A DNA stretch of 64,000 nucleotides, taken from NCBI RefSeq assembly GCF_000709345.1, contig NZ_KL448323.1:644242-708241 (forward strand). The letters are read 5' to 3'. This document shows positions 16,866 to 25,940 of this stretch, piece after piece; position 1 is the stretch's first letter; each line of letters begins with the position of its first letter. The notes beneath the pieces were generated by a model that ran no database searches, was not told the origin of the DNA, and worked only from the letters and a program-made list of their open reading frames with translations. The position numbers and the translations under genes are program-made. Source of the DNA: Polaromonas glacialis. GTDB taxonomy: Bacteria > Pseudomonadota > Gammaproteobacteria > Burkholderiales > Burkholderiaceae_C.

Positions 16866-17826
16866 CCGTGATGCTGGTGTGAAGGTACCTGCGGCTTGTG
16901 CGCCACTGCTCCCAACTGGCCACCAGCGCTTGCGGGCAGAAACAGGCCATCGCGGCTGTCAACCACCAGCGTTTGCTGGTGGCGGCACGGCGTCCCCTGA
17001 TCAGCCATTTCAGACCCTCAACACGCTCACCCGACGACAGTGCAAGACGGGCCAGTGTCAACTTGTGCTGCGCAATGAACCACAAGGCGGACTCGCGCTG
17101 CGCCGCCGTCAGGACTCCCGATTCAGCGCGAGCCTCCATACGTTGAAGGGAGCGGGGAATCTTGATCACTATGTGCCGGGCTGACAGGCTTCCATCGACA
17201 TCGATGCGATACGCCACAAGTGGCGCATGCGCCAAGGCAATTGAAGTCTGCTCGCCCAGACGGAACCAGAAGTCGAGATCTTCGGCCTGTGATTCTCCAG
17301 GTGGAAAGCATGGCTGCATCTGATGCAGACGCTGTCTTCGCACCGCCACGGAACTGCTGCACAGCGACGGCCCGATCATCCACCGGCGTGGCAAATCCGT
17401 GATGAGTTCGACCTCGGGAACCTCGGCACATGTCGGCCAAGGAGGCGGCCAAGGTCCCTGCGCATCGGCAACCAGGATGAAATCGGTAGCCACCGCATCG
17501 GTGTCCGGCCAGGCTTTGTGGGCGTTCAGCAGACATTCAAGATGCCGCGGATGATGCCAGTCATCGGCATCAAGAAACGCAATCCATTCGCCTCGCGCCA
17601 TCGCGATGCCCCGGTTTCGGGCTGCCGAAACACCGGCGTTGGTCTGGTGCACCACGCGAATGCGAGGATCGGTCATGACCTTGACCAATTCAGCACCGCC
17701 ATCGCTGGAGCCGTCATCAACCACGATCACCTCAAAATCCGTAAACGATTGGGCCAGTACCGACTGCACCGTGCAGCAGATGTAAGACGCCTTGTTGTAG
17801 AGGGGAATAACAACGGAAAACTTCAT
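16852..17826 (-). CDS. Glycosyltransferase family 2
   Basis: A 324-residue inverting GT-A glycosyltransferase: 'FSVVIPLYNKASYICCTVQS', 'VIVVDDGSSDGGAELV', 'GEWIAFLDADDWHHPRHLE' with DxDD. No membrane segment is obvious. It overlaps the O-antigen ligase/polymerase gene by ATGA and the following GT2 gene by 14 bases, so it is part of a continuously coupled operon. Sugar specificity is unknown. Confidence 0.91.
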   Translation of the reverse strand: MKFSVVIPLYNKASYICCTVQSVLAQSFTDFEVIVVDDGSSDGGAELVKVMTDPRIRVVHQTNAGVSAARNRGIAMARGEWIAFLDADDWHHPRHLECLLNAHKAWPDTDAVATDFILVADAQGPWPPPWPTCAEVPEVELITDLPRRWMIGPSLCSSSVAVRRQRLHQMQPCFPPGESQAEDLDFWFRLGEQTSIALAHAPLVAYRIDVDGSLSARHIVIKIPRSLQRMEARAESGVLTAAQRESALWFIAQHKLTLARLALSSGERVEGLKWLIRGRRAATSKRWWLTAAMACFCPQALVASWEQWRTSRRYLHTSITDGGH

Positions 17827-19310
17827 GCACGTGTCCTGGCAGCACTCAGCGGGTTTCTTGCTGGAGGATATTTTGACAATGCACCGGTATATTTTTGTGC
17901 GTGGATTGCCAGTGATGATCGAACGCGAATATCACTGGCGCTTGCTGCAAGCGCCATCAGCAAGAGCAGGTGGGCAACAAATTCAGGGCCATAGCCAAAG
18001 AGGGAAAGCGGAACCTCGCTGACAGAGCGCATGGCTAGCAGAACGAAGAGTGCGAGCGTCAGCCCTTTGCTGTCACGTGCATAACGCATGGACAAAACCA
18101 TCAATACCAATGCATAAATTAACAGTGACACTGCACCCACGATGCCTGAGCGGGACAATGTGTCCATGAACTGGTTGTGTGCATGGGTGGCGTTGGGCAT
18201 GCCAATGCTGTTGCGGAAATCGGTTTCCCAGATCAGGGGGCCATAACCAAATATTGGATTGCGTTGCCATTCGTCATAGGCAATAGCCCAAATCTTGTCC
18301 CGTCCCGTCAATGACGCAAGCTGCGCGCCTTCGGCACTGTTGAAGAAGATGTTGATGCGGGTTCCCAGATCGCCAAACACCAACACCATGCCCACGGCCA
18401 GTACCGCCAGCATCACCATCAAAATGGAAACGATACCGAATTCCGGACGAACCGGGTCACCGACACGGCGCAAGAAGCTTGGACCTTGCCGCACAACAAC
18501 AAAGCACATCCAGCTGAGGACAAAAGCAATCCAGGTGGTTTTGGACTGAGCAAGAAAAAGCACTGTCAGTCCGACTCCCCAAGCGAGACGATTCAGCCAC
18601 TTTTGTTCATAAGGAATTGTCAACAGGCATATCAATCCGAGTTGGGCCAAAATCGCCAGAGAGACCGCATGCGCTGCCAGACCAGCCAGGCGTGGCACGC
18701 CCGGCAGCAAGCCCTGCGAATAAGTAGTTTCCAGCACCATGCCTGACTTGAACGGAATTAGCAGCAAGCTTGCCACCATGAATACAAACAGCACATTGCG
18801 TGCGGCCTTGAATGCCACGTCGCGCTCAATGCCTGTCACCAGTACCGCTGCAGTTCCAATGACCAGTGGGTAGGCGTAATCGTGGCTGATATTAGGGTGC
18901 GCGCCCAGCAATGCAGGTGCCACCACGGTGCCGAGCCAGAAAATGATGTAACTCAACAGCAGCACCAAAGGCGCATGCACGGTTTTATCGCGCCGGAACC
19001 AATAGCTGAGAATCCGCTCGCCTGCGACCGTCAGCATCAACAGCGAAAGCAGCGGCTGGGTCCATCGCATGATCGGGTGACGTGGCGTTGCGGGCGCTTC
19101 CACCAGATCGAAGTTGACGACAGACAAATCGCGTCCTGACAAAATCGTACTGAGTGCCACCATCACGACCATCGCGTAAAAAATCAGGTGCAGGTAGCCA
19201 TGGGAACGGCGGGATGTCAACTGAACGGTGCCGACCATCATGGTGGCGGCCGCCAGTGCCGCCAGGATGGCGCTCGCGACCAAAATAAAGAGGGATATGG
19301 TTTCTTGCAT
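17823..19310 (-). CDS. O-antigen ligase/polymerase family membrane protein (Wzy-like)
   Basis: A 495-residue polytopic membrane protein with roughly ten to twelve hydrophobic helices. The Wzy_C-type loop 'AYDEWQRNPIFGYGPLIWET' and 'NATHAHNQFMDTLSRSGIVG' (the H-x-x-x-D/L-G signature) identify it as O-antigen ligase/polymerase superfamily. Within this operon, next to a flippase, a polymerase role is likelier than lipid A ligation. The start is set at 19310 ('MQETISLFILVASAILAAL'), 11 bases after the flippase stop; the longer frame upstream runs into the flippase gene. Confidence 0.85.
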   Translation of the reverse strand: MQETISLFILVASAILAALAAATMMVGTVQLTSRRSHGYLHLIFYAMVVMVALSTILSGRDLSVVNFDLVEAPATPRHPIMRWTQPLLSLLMLTVAGERILSYWFRRDKTVHAPLVLLLSYIIFWLGTVVAPALLGAHPNISHDYAYPLVIGTAAVLVTGIERDVAFKAARNVLFVFMVASLLLIPFKSGMVLETTYSQGLLPGVPRLAGLAAHAVSLAILAQLGLICLLTIPYEQKWLNRLAWGVGLTVLFLAQSKTTWIAFVLSWMCFVVVRQGPSFLRRVGDPVRPEFGIVSILMVMLAVLAVGMVLVFGDLGTRINIFFNSAEGAQLASLTGRDKIWAIAYDEWQRNPIFGYGPLIWETDFRNSIGMPNATHAHNQFMDTLSRSGIVGAVSLLIYALVLMVLSMRYARDSKGLTLALFVLLAMRSVSEVPLSLFGYGPEFVAHLLLLMALAASASDIRVRSSLAIHAQKYTGALSKYPPARNPLSAARTRA

Positions 19311-19321
19311 TGGAGCGGACC

Positions 19322-20851
19322 TCAGAGACGCTGTTCGCTTGCAGGGTCGATGATCGGACCCCGTTGAATGCCCGGACCAGCCCGGCTCAACAATTGAGCC
19401 AGTCCTGGAAAAAACCTGATCACCATGGTCGCGCTTTGAACGCCCAGCAATTGGGGACGAACAACCAGCAGCAATGCCAGCATGCACAGAGCCATGAACG
19501 TGCTGGCTGCCAGTGAGAGCAGCGGCATTTCGTAATCCGATACGGCCGCCTGACCTGCCTTGACGCCAATGGCGCACAAGGCGCAGAGAATCATTCCACG
19601 CCCCACATTCGGCATCAATTCAATCCAGCTCAACTTGAGCGCCCGAAACGCAGTCGTGCCAATCACCAATGCACGCAGCACCAGCACCAGGGCCGCCACT
19701 GTCGCTGCGGCCTGAATTCCCTGGTCCGCATAGAAGTAAAAACCCAGCGCGCCCACGGCAAGAATGGGCAACTGCAATACCGACTCGTAATATTTGCGGC
19801 CAGTATTCCAGAGAACCGGCGTGGAAAGTCCCCAGATCACATAGGCAGGCATGCTCAGGAACAGAATGCTCAAGACCGGTCCGGCATCGCTCCATTTCGA
19901 TCCATACAGCAGGTGTACCACGTCATTGGACACGAGCGCCAGAAACACAAAGAACGGAAACACCAGAACGAAAATCGTCGCGAGCATCTGGAAATAGGCA
20001 CGGGCCATGCGCTCGAGTTCAGTTTGCAGGCGCGCGCCCGCCGCCAGAAATGCAGGTTGCAACGCGCCCAGCAGCAAGTTGTTGGGCATTGCTGCCAGGT
20101 TATAGGCTACGTTGTACAGACCCAGTGCCTGCGCATTGAGCAGGCGGCCGATCATGACCCGGTCCAGGTTGTTCAGCATCCAGTTGACGATATTGGTCAG
20201 GAAGACCGCCCGGCCCGTGCCGACTGCGGAGGCTGCACCGGCATACCAGAAAAGAGGGCGTACCGCATGCGGCTTGGCGACATAACTCGCCACCAGAACC
20301 ACCGCCGCCTGAACCAGCCAGGCAGCTACCAGTGATGTGGCGCCCCAGCCTGACATCGCCATCGGCACGCCGACGACAATATAGCCGGCCATGTAGCTGC
20401 CCACCTGGATCAGTCCGCCGGCCCGAAAGTTAAGGTCCCGCTGCAGCAGGTAAGTGGCAGGCGCAGCTGCGGCGGAAAGCAGACAAGCAACCGAAAGCCA
20501 CTCGATGACCGATTGAGCCCTGGGTTCCCTGAAGTAATCGGCAAGTGCTGGCGCCAGCAAATAGACGCCCAGCGTGGTGACCAGGCCAACGACCAGTTGC
20601 CATGTCCATGCAAAACGCACATCTTCGTCACACAGCGTGGTGCGCTGAAGCAGGCTCCAGCTAAAGCCGAATCCTGAAAAGAAAGTGGCAAAGGTCAGCA
20701 CGACCATGCCGATGGCAAAAATCCCGAATATCTCCGGACCCAGGGTTCTGGCCAGGATGACCTGGGCAACCAGCTGCAGTACAAAACGTGCCAGCGTCGA
20801 GATGGCGCTCCATTTGACCGCAGTGACGCCGGACTGGCCGAGCCCGCTCAT
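19322..20851 (-). CDS. Polysaccharide flippase (Wzx-like, MOP superfamily)
   Basis: A 509-residue membrane protein of about 12-14 helices. 'TLARFVLQLVAQVILARTLG' and 'EIFGIFAIGMVVLTFATFFS' are the familiar N-terminal pattern of lipopolysaccharide/O-antigen flippases, and 'PFFVFLALVSNDVVHLLYGS' a conserved central segment. It should flip the undecaprenyl-linked repeat unit. The ATG at 20851 overlaps the stop of the small upstream gene (ATGA), which settles the start against the longer open frame. Confidence 0.92.
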   Translation of the reverse strand: MSGLGQSGVTAVKWSAISTLARFVLQLVAQVILARTLGPEIFGIFAIGMVVLTFATFFSGFGFSWSLLQRTTLCDEDVRFAWTWQLVVGLVTTLGVYLLAPALADYFREPRAQSVIEWLSVACLLSAAAAPATYLLQRDLNFRAGGLIQVGSYMAGYIVVGVPMAMSGWGATSLVAAWLVQAAVVLVASYVAKPHAVRPLFWYAGAASAVGTGRAVFLTNIVNWMLNNLDRVMIGRLLNAQALGLYNVAYNLAAMPNNLLLGALQPAFLAAGARLQTELERMARAYFQMLATIFVLVFPFFVFLALVSNDVVHLLYGSKWSDAGPVLSILFLSMPAYVIWGLSTPVLWNTGRKYYESVLQLPILAVGALGFYFYADQGIQAAATVAALVLVLRALVIGTTAFRALKLSWIELMPNVGRGMILCALCAIGVKAGQAAVSDYEMPLLSLAASTFMALCMLALLLVVRPQLLGVQSATMVIRFFPGLAQLLSRAGPGIQRGPIIDPASEQRL

Positions 20852-21240
20852 GCCCAGGGCTTTCCTGGTTTGCGTCGCCGAACGGCGATGGTACCGATGA
20901 TGGCCAGGGTGCCCAGCACTGCCGCTGTGTAGCGCCATCCGGAATTGACCTGTGTGGTCTGGCCTGCGGCGGAACTAAATTCAGGACTGGGCGCAATGCG
21001 ATCCACGTCACGATAGCCTGACGAAATGATCTGGCTCGATGCCGGATTTTGTCTGGGAGTCAATACCGTGTTTGATCGGGTCGCCTTGTCGGTACCCAGG
21101 TGCTCAAGACTGGAAGCCTCGTTGAGGCTGGCAACCGCTGCGGGGGCCATGCTGGCAGCCGTCACCTTGTGCGCCGGCACAGACGATGATGCGCCGAGCA
21201 AGGCAGCCATGAATACGATAGAAAACGGTGCTCTGCACAT
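20848..21240 (-). CDS. Small secreted/membrane protein of unknown function heading the polysaccharide operon
   Basis: A 130-residue protein that I do not recognise. It has a signal peptide ('FSIVFMAALLGASSSVPAHK'), a 70-residue Ala/Ser/Asn-rich polar middle, then a single hydrophobic segment near residues 100-120 ('YTAAVLGTLAIIGTIAV') and a basic end 'RRRKPGKPWA'. The layout of hydrophobic helix plus Arg cluster at the C-terminus resembles sorting signals, but no PEP or comparable motif precedes the helix. It overlaps the flippase start, so its function is probably tied to polysaccharide assembly. Confidence 0.72.
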   Translation of the reverse strand: MCRAPFSIVFMAALLGASSSVPAHKVTAASMAPAAVASLNEASSLEHLGTDKATRSNTVLTPRQNPASSQIISSGYRDVDRIAPSPEFSSAAGQTTQVNSGWRYTAAVLGTLAIIGTIAVRRRKPGKPWA

Positions 21241-21395
21241 GAAATTCCCATTACTTGAACAAGCTCAAGTTTGTTGGCCGAGGCTTTAATCTGCAATAGT
21301 CCGAATGGCCCACGAACTATTTTCAGGATATAAACCGACGGTTTTGGGAAACATAAAGCTGCATCTGCGCAGTTTTATTGCGGTGTTTTACAAAG

Positions 21396-21422
21396 AAAAA
21401 CCCCGGAAGATCCGGGGTTTTT
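21396..21422. terminator. Intrinsic terminator downstream of the ETF-QO gene
   Basis: AAAAACCCCGGA-AGA-TCCGGGGTTTTT: a perfect 7-bp GC stem flanked by A and T runs on both sides, so active in either direction. It lies about 75 bases past the ETF-QO stop and separates it from the start of the minus-strand polysaccharide operon. Confidence 0.9.
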
Positions 21423-21494
21423 GCTTGGGATGCTTAAAAGGGTATCTGGTTGCCGGGACGGTTGGGAACGTCCAAACTCCCGTCCAGTCCAGCG

Positions 21495-23180
21495 CTACAT
21501 GCCCGAATAGTTCGGCCCGCCGCCGCCCTCTGGGGTGACCCAGACGATGTTTTGCGTCGGGTCCTTGATGTCGCAGGTCTTGCAGTGAACGCAGTTCTGC
21601 GCGTTGATCTGCAGGCGGTCTGTGTTGTCGGCGTTCTTGACGTATTCGTACACCCCGGCCGGGCAGTAGCGGCTCTCGGGGCCGGCGAACCGGGCCAGGT
21701 TGATGCTGACCGGCACGCTGGCGTCCTTGAGCGTCAGGTGCGCGGGCTGGTGCTCCTCGTGGTTGGTGTTGCTGATGAACACCGACGTGAGGCGGTCAAA
21801 GGTCAGCTTGTTGTCCGGCTTGGGGTAAACGATGGGCTGGCACTCCGATGCCGGCCTGAGCATCGCGTAATCGGGCTTGTGACGGTGGATCGTCCACGGC
21901 GGGCTCTTCACGCCGATGCGCGGCAGCAGCCAGTGCTCGACGCCCGTCATCAACGCGCCCACGTACAGGCCCTTCTTGAACCACGACTTGAAGTTGCGCG
22001 ACTGGTTCAGCTCTTTGGCCAGCCAGCTCGCTGCGTACGCCTCGGGGTAGCTGCCCAGTTCATCATGGTGCCGGCCTGCCGTCACGGCTTCGTACGCCGC
22101 CTCGGCCGCCAGCATGCCCGTCTTGATCGCCGCGTGGCTGCCCTTGATGCGCGCCGCGTTCAGATAACCCGCCTCGCAGCCGATCAGCGCGCCGCCGGGA
22201 AACACGGTTTTTGGCAGGCTCAAGGCGCCGCCGGCGGTCAGTGCCCGCGCGCCGTAGCCGATGCGCTTGCCGCCCTCCAGGTATTTGCGGATCGCCGGGT
22301 GCGTCTTCCAGCGCTGCATTTCCTCGAAGGGGCTCAGGTAGGGATTGCTGTAGTCCAGCCCGGTGACAAAGCCCAGCGTGACCTGGTTGCCATCGAGGTG
22401 GTACAAAAAGCCGCCGCCGTAGGTGTCGCTCGTCATCGGCCAGCCGGCGGTGTGAACGACCAGTCCCGGCTGGTGCTTGGCGGGGTCGATTTCCCAGAGT
22501 TCCTTCACGCCCAGCGCGTAGGCCTGTGGGTCGCGGCCTTCGTCCAGCTTGAAGCGGCTGATGAGCTGGCGGCCCAGGTGGCCGCGCGCGCCTTCGGCAA
22601 ACACCGTGTACTTACCCAGCAGTTCCATGCCCAATTGAAAGTTCTCCGTGGGCTCGCCGTCCTTGCCCACGCCCAGGTTGCCCGTGGCCACGCCCCGGAC
22701 AGAGCCGTCGTCGCTGTACAGCACTTCGGCGGCGGCAAAGCCGGGAAAGATTTCCACGCCCAGGCTTTCGGCTTGACTCGCCAGCCAGCGCGTGACGTTG
22801 CCCAGGCTGATGACGAAGTTGCCGTCGTTGTGAAAGCAGTCGGGCACGAAGAACGCCGGCGTTTTGGTCGCGCCGGTCTCGCTCAGGAACAGCACTTCGT
22901 CGGCCGTGACCGGCTGCGTCAAGGGCGCGCCCAGCGCCTTCCAGTCGGGGATCAGCTCGGTGAGGGCTCTAGGGTCCATGACCGCGCCCGACAGGATGTG
23001 CGCGCCGGGCTCGGAGCCTTTTTCGAGCACGACCACCGACAGCTCCGTGCCTTTTTCAGCCGCCAGTTGCTTCAGGCGAATCGCCGCCGACAGCCCGCCC
23101 GGGCCGCCGCCGACCACGACCACGTCGTAGTCCATCGATTCTCTAGGGCCGAACTGGGCCAGGATTTCTTGGTTATTCAT
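21495..23180 (-). CDS. Electron transfer flavoprotein-ubiquinone oxidoreductase
   Basis: A 561-residue ETF-QO, which passes electrons from acyl-CoA and related dehydrogenases, via ETF, to the quinone pool at the inner membrane. The FAD-binding 'DVVVVGGGPGGLSAAIRLKQ' is near residue 20. 'EGARGHLGRQL' and 'GVKELWEI' are family landmarks. The C-terminal 4Fe-4S domain holds 'RYCPAGVYEY' and 'INAQNCVHCKTCDIKDPTQN' with the four cluster cysteines. The start is the ATG at 23180 ('MNNQEILAQFGPRESMDYD'); a GTG nine bases earlier is possible. It stands alone between the polysaccharide operon and a divergent exporter gene. Confidence 0.96.
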   Translation of the reverse strand: MNNQEILAQFGPRESMDYDVVVVGGGPGGLSAAIRLKQLAAEKGTELSVVVLEKGSEPGAHILSGAVMDPRALTELIPDWKALGAPLTQPVTADEVLFLSETGATKTPAFFVPDCFHNDGNFVISLGNVTRWLASQAESLGVEIFPGFAAAEVLYSDDGSVRGVATGNLGVGKDGEPTENFQLGMELLGKYTVFAEGARGHLGRQLISRFKLDEGRDPQAYALGVKELWEIDPAKHQPGLVVHTAGWPMTSDTYGGGFLYHLDGNQVTLGFVTGLDYSNPYLSPFEEMQRWKTHPAIRKYLEGGKRIGYGARALTAGGALSLPKTVFPGGALIGCEAGYLNAARIKGSHAAIKTGMLAAEAAYEAVTAGRHHDELGSYPEAYAASWLAKELNQSRNFKSWFKKGLYVGALMTGVEHWLLPRIGVKSPPWTIHRHKPDYAMLRPASECQPIVYPKPDNKLTFDRLTSVFISNTNHEEHQPAHLTLKDASVPVSINLARFAGPESRYCPAGVYEYVKNADNTDRLQINAQNCVHCKTCDIKDPTQNIVWVTPEGGGGPNYSGM

Positions 23181-23413
23181 CGGGGGCACTCGCTGATAAT
23201 GATTTCAGGAAAGGTTGGGGTGTCTCTGTGCAATTTTATGTTGTGAAGACAGGCGCCAAACGACTGTTCGCTTACGGACTGCTTGCATCGGGGAATCTTT
23301 ATTTACTTTTGGTATGAATTTTATGGTCTGCGCCGAACAGGCGCAGGCACTTGTCCTGCCGCGCAGGCCGTCGGCAAGCCGGGCGCATCACACACCACGG
23401 CGAACATAGGCGC

Positions 23414-24316
23414 ATGTTGACCGGCATCCTGGCAGGCCTGGCAGCTGGCGCGCTCTGGGGCCTGGTTTTTGTGGCGCCGCGCATGCTTTCGGCGGGGGCG
23501 GGGGGCTATTCCTCGGTGGACCTGACTTCCGGCCGCTTCGCGGTTTATGGCCTGGTGGCGGTGCTCGGCATGCTGCTTGGCCTGGGCCGGCGGCGCTGGC
23601 CCACGATGCGCCAGATGGGCGCCGCGCTCGGCATGAGCGTGCTGGGCTTTAGCGGCTATTACCTTCTTCTGGTGGTGGCGATTCGCGATGCCGGTACCGA
23701 AATGCCTTCGCTCCTTATCGGCACGATTCCGCTGTGGATCATGCTGCTGGGCAAGCCGCACGGCCTGCGCTGGTCCGCATTGCTGCCAGGCCTGGCGCTG
23801 ACAGGGGCCGGGCTGCTGCTCATGATGGCGTCCACCTCAGGCGTGTCCGATGGCGCAGGCCTGCATTTTTGGCGAGGGATGGGCTACGCACTGGTGTCGC
23901 TGCTGAGCTGGACCGCCTTTGCGCTGTTGAATTCCGCCTGGCTCAAGCGCCATCCTGAAGTGAACGCCACCGACTGGGCCAACTGGCTGGGCGTGGCCAC
24001 CGGCCTGGGGGCACTGCTGATGTGGATCGCCGCGGGTTCCGGCATGCAGGCAGTGGCTGCGCGCGGCGACTCGATGCAATTTGTGCTGCTGTGCGTTGTG
24101 GCTGGTTTTGGCTCGACCTGGCTGGCGACGATATTGTGGAATGTTGCCAGCCAGCGGCTCAGCGCCAGCCTGTGCGGCCAGCTCATCGTGAGCGAAACGC
24201 TGTTTGCCTTGCTGTATTCTTTTGCCTGGGATGGCCACTGGCCGACGCCGGGGCAGTTTGGCGCCTGCGCACTGTTTACCTTCGGCATCCTGGCATCCAT
24301 CAGGGCTCATCGCTGA
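23414..24316 (+). CDS. EamA/DMT-superfamily transporter
   Basis: A 300-residue membrane protein with about ten hydrophobic helices in two EamA halves. It starts 'MLTGILAGLAAGALWGLVFV', typical of drug/metabolite transporters, and the second half begins near 'GMGYALVSLLSWTAFALLNS'. The ATG at 23414 matches the family start; the frame is open further upstream but without a hydrophobic continuation. Substrate cannot be inferred. It is followed after 23 bases by the thioesterase gene, so the two may be cotranscribed. Confidence 0.88.
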   Translation: MLTGILAGLAAGALWGLVFVAPRMLSAGAGGYSSVDLTSGRFAVYGLVAVLGMLLGLGRRRWPTMRQMGAALGMSVLGFSGYYLLLVVAIRDAGTEMPSLLIGTIPLWIMLLGKPHGLRWSALLPGLALTGAGLLLMMASTSGVSDGAGLHFWRGMGYALVSLLSWTAFALLNSAWLKRHPEVNATDWANWLGVATGLGALLMWIAAGSGMQAVAARGDSMQFVLLCVVAGFGSTWLATILWNVASQRLSASLCGQLIVSETLFALLYSFAWDGHWPTPGQFGACALFTFGILASIRAHR

Positions 24317-24339
24317 GCCTTTTCACAACAGACTGAATC

Positions 24340-24762
24340 ATGAAAATTGAAATTCCCGAGAAGAAAAAACTGGTTCATGAAATGCGCATTGCCATCCGTT
24401 GGGGCGACATGGATGCCATGGGGCACCTGAACAATGGCACCTACTTTCGCTACATGGAAACCATCCGCATCGACTGGATGTATGCCATTGGCTGCCAGCC
24501 TGATCCGCAGGGTGAAGGCCCGGTAATCGTCAATGCGTTTTGCAACTTCTACAAGCAACTCGAATACCCTGGCGATGTGCTGATCAAGATGTATGTCAGC
24601 GACCCCGGCCGAACGACCTTTGAAAGCTGGGCCACCATGGAACGCGCGGAACAACCCGGCGTCATCTGTGCAGCCGGTGGCGCGACCACCATCTGGGTGG
24701 ATTTCCCCGCGCAAAAGGCAAAGACCCTGCCGGACTGGATGCGCCAGCAAGTCGAGGGCTAG
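24340..24762 (+). CDS. Acyl-CoA thioesterase, 4HBT hotdog-fold family
   Basis: A 140-residue single hotdog domain. 'AIRWGDMDAMGHLNNGTYFR' carries the catalytic Asp and following HxNN of the 4-hydroxybenzoyl-CoA thioesterase/YbgC group. The length is normal. Substrate is unknown. It follows the exporter gene closely. Downstream there is no gene for nearly 1.2 kb. Confidence 0.9.
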   Translation: MKIEIPEKKKLVHEMRIAIRWGDMDAMGHLNNGTYFRYMETIRIDWMYAIGCQPDPQGEGPVIVNAFCNFYKQLEYPGDVLIKMYVSDPGRTTFESWATMERAEQPGVICAAGGATTIWVDFPAQKAKTLPDWMRQQVEG

Positions 24763-24770
24763 TTCAGGCA

Positions 24771-24830
24771 TAAAAAGTGCCATATCCGCAATCTGGACGG
24801 GTGCTACCAGCTATCAAAAAAATAGCTATG
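24771..24830 (-). repeat. Interspersed ~60-bp repeat, copy 2
   Basis: On the minus strand: AGCTATTTTTTTGATAGCTG, then GGTAGCACCCGTCCAGATTG, CGGATATGGCAC. Block order matches copies 1 and 3-6. It directly follows the thioesterase stop. Confidence 0.65.
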
Positions 24831-25486
24831 GGTCCGTAGTGGACCTGTTTTGTTCGCTGCTTTCCCGGCAAGCGGCAAGGTATCTTGATTACCGATCTGG
24901 CATGGCCTCATTCGCTGATGGCGTGCTGCTTGCCGCGCTTATGGCCGTCCCGCGCCAGCCTGCACCCCACATCCCTATCGATCAATAGCCTGCGGAGGCA
25001 CTGCCGTCATCCGCCACATGGGCTGACCCCTTCGATATCACCCGCACACCCTCGTGCATAGGTATTTCCAGGGACCTCCCAGGAAGACTGCTGGCTTTTT
25101 CTAACCAGTCAGCGATCCCAAGCGACTGCATCCGCCAGATCGAAAACCTGCCTTTTTGTATTTCTTGATCCCACAACGGGCTTGGCTGGGGCGGCTTTTG
25201 CCTACACGAGAGAGTTTTTTTACCCTACAAACAGCAGCAATAACAATACAAATTCTTACGAAAGTCGATTTATTTCAAAAAAATCGACTATTTTTTTGAA
25301 AATTTACCAATTATTAGTAACTAAAAGTTTTAATGTAACTATATGGTTTCAGTCCATTAAATTAATGTTACTAATTAAAACAATGAATAAGTTGTTTTAT
25401 TAAATTTAATTGTTGATTTTTTGATGAGATAAAAATTTGTTACTGAGTTACAAGTTGACGTTATTTTGCGTATCCATTAACGACTT

Positions 25487-25513
25487 AAGCGGATGTTCTA
25501 AAAACATCTGCTT
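25487..25513 (+). terminator. Terminator-like hairpin in the AT-rich region
   Basis: AAGCGGATGTT-CTAAA-AACATCTGCTT followed by TTGC: an 11-bp stem with one G-T pair. No gene ends nearby, so it might terminate a small RNA or a leader transcript. Confidence 0.4.
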
Positions 25514-25676
25514 TTGCTTGATTCTCCTAGGCGCCGGCCAGTTTCAACCTGCGCGATGGAACTACATTTCGCTCTTGATTTCTTCTTTTTGACGGTCGAA
25601 TTTTCGAACCCGCAACAACCCATGAAAAGCACCGAGGTATCAAAAATTTTTTCGAAATTCGTGATTTTTGTAAGAC

Positions 25677-25701
25677 TTTGCCTACATTTTGTGTAGGCAA
25701 A
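25677..25701. repeat. Perfect 10-bp inverted repeat upstream of the GH18 gene
   Basis: TTTGCCTACA-TTTTG-TGTAGGCAAA, 240 bases before the GH18 start. It may be an operator or a stem-loop of a leader RNA. Confidence 0.5.
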
Positions 25702-25940
25702 ACTAAGAAATTTGCCAAAAAACATGTAAACAATAAACGGTTGGGTACCTATTACGATTCAGTCAAGTGTTGAGCTTAAGTCAGTGTTTTCACAAACCCG
25801 GCACTTCAGCCTGGTGGGTTTCCAGGTGGTCAGGGTCGCAGCTGCTAGATGGAAATCACTTCAATAAGTGAAAACAAACGGCTCAGTTGGTTTTTTGTTC
25901 GGTGGGATGCCGACGACTTTTACATTTGAATGGATTTTTT

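Larger units (their letters stand above)
24831..25940. other. AT-rich non-coding stretch with several hairpins
   Basis: No convincing gene. The short open frames here (for example 24982-25176 minus) show no recognisable domain. From about 25180 to 25760 the sequence is strongly A/T-rich compared with all flanks. Hairpins: GTCGATTT/AAATCGAC (25264-25288), which overlaps a second possible stem ATTTCAAAAAAAT/ATTTTTTTGAAA; AAGCGGATGTT/AACATCTGCTT (25487-25513) followed by TT; and TTTGCCTACA/TGTAGGCAAA (25677-25701). It may be the long regulatory leader of the chitinase-like gene, a small RNA region, or relic DNA. Confidence 0.5.

Noticed and set aside
20848..20950. PEP-CTERM sorting signal at the end of the small secreted protein
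   Set aside because: A hydrophobic helix and Arg cluster are present, but no PEP or similar triplet precedes them.
21450..23246. 598-residue open frame antisense to the ETF-QO gene
   Set aside because: Same reason: a shadow of a GC-rich gene with clear function on the other strand.
24982..25176. 64-residue open frame on the minus strand in the AT-rich gap
   Set aside because: No domain, no ribosome-binding site and no supporting context.
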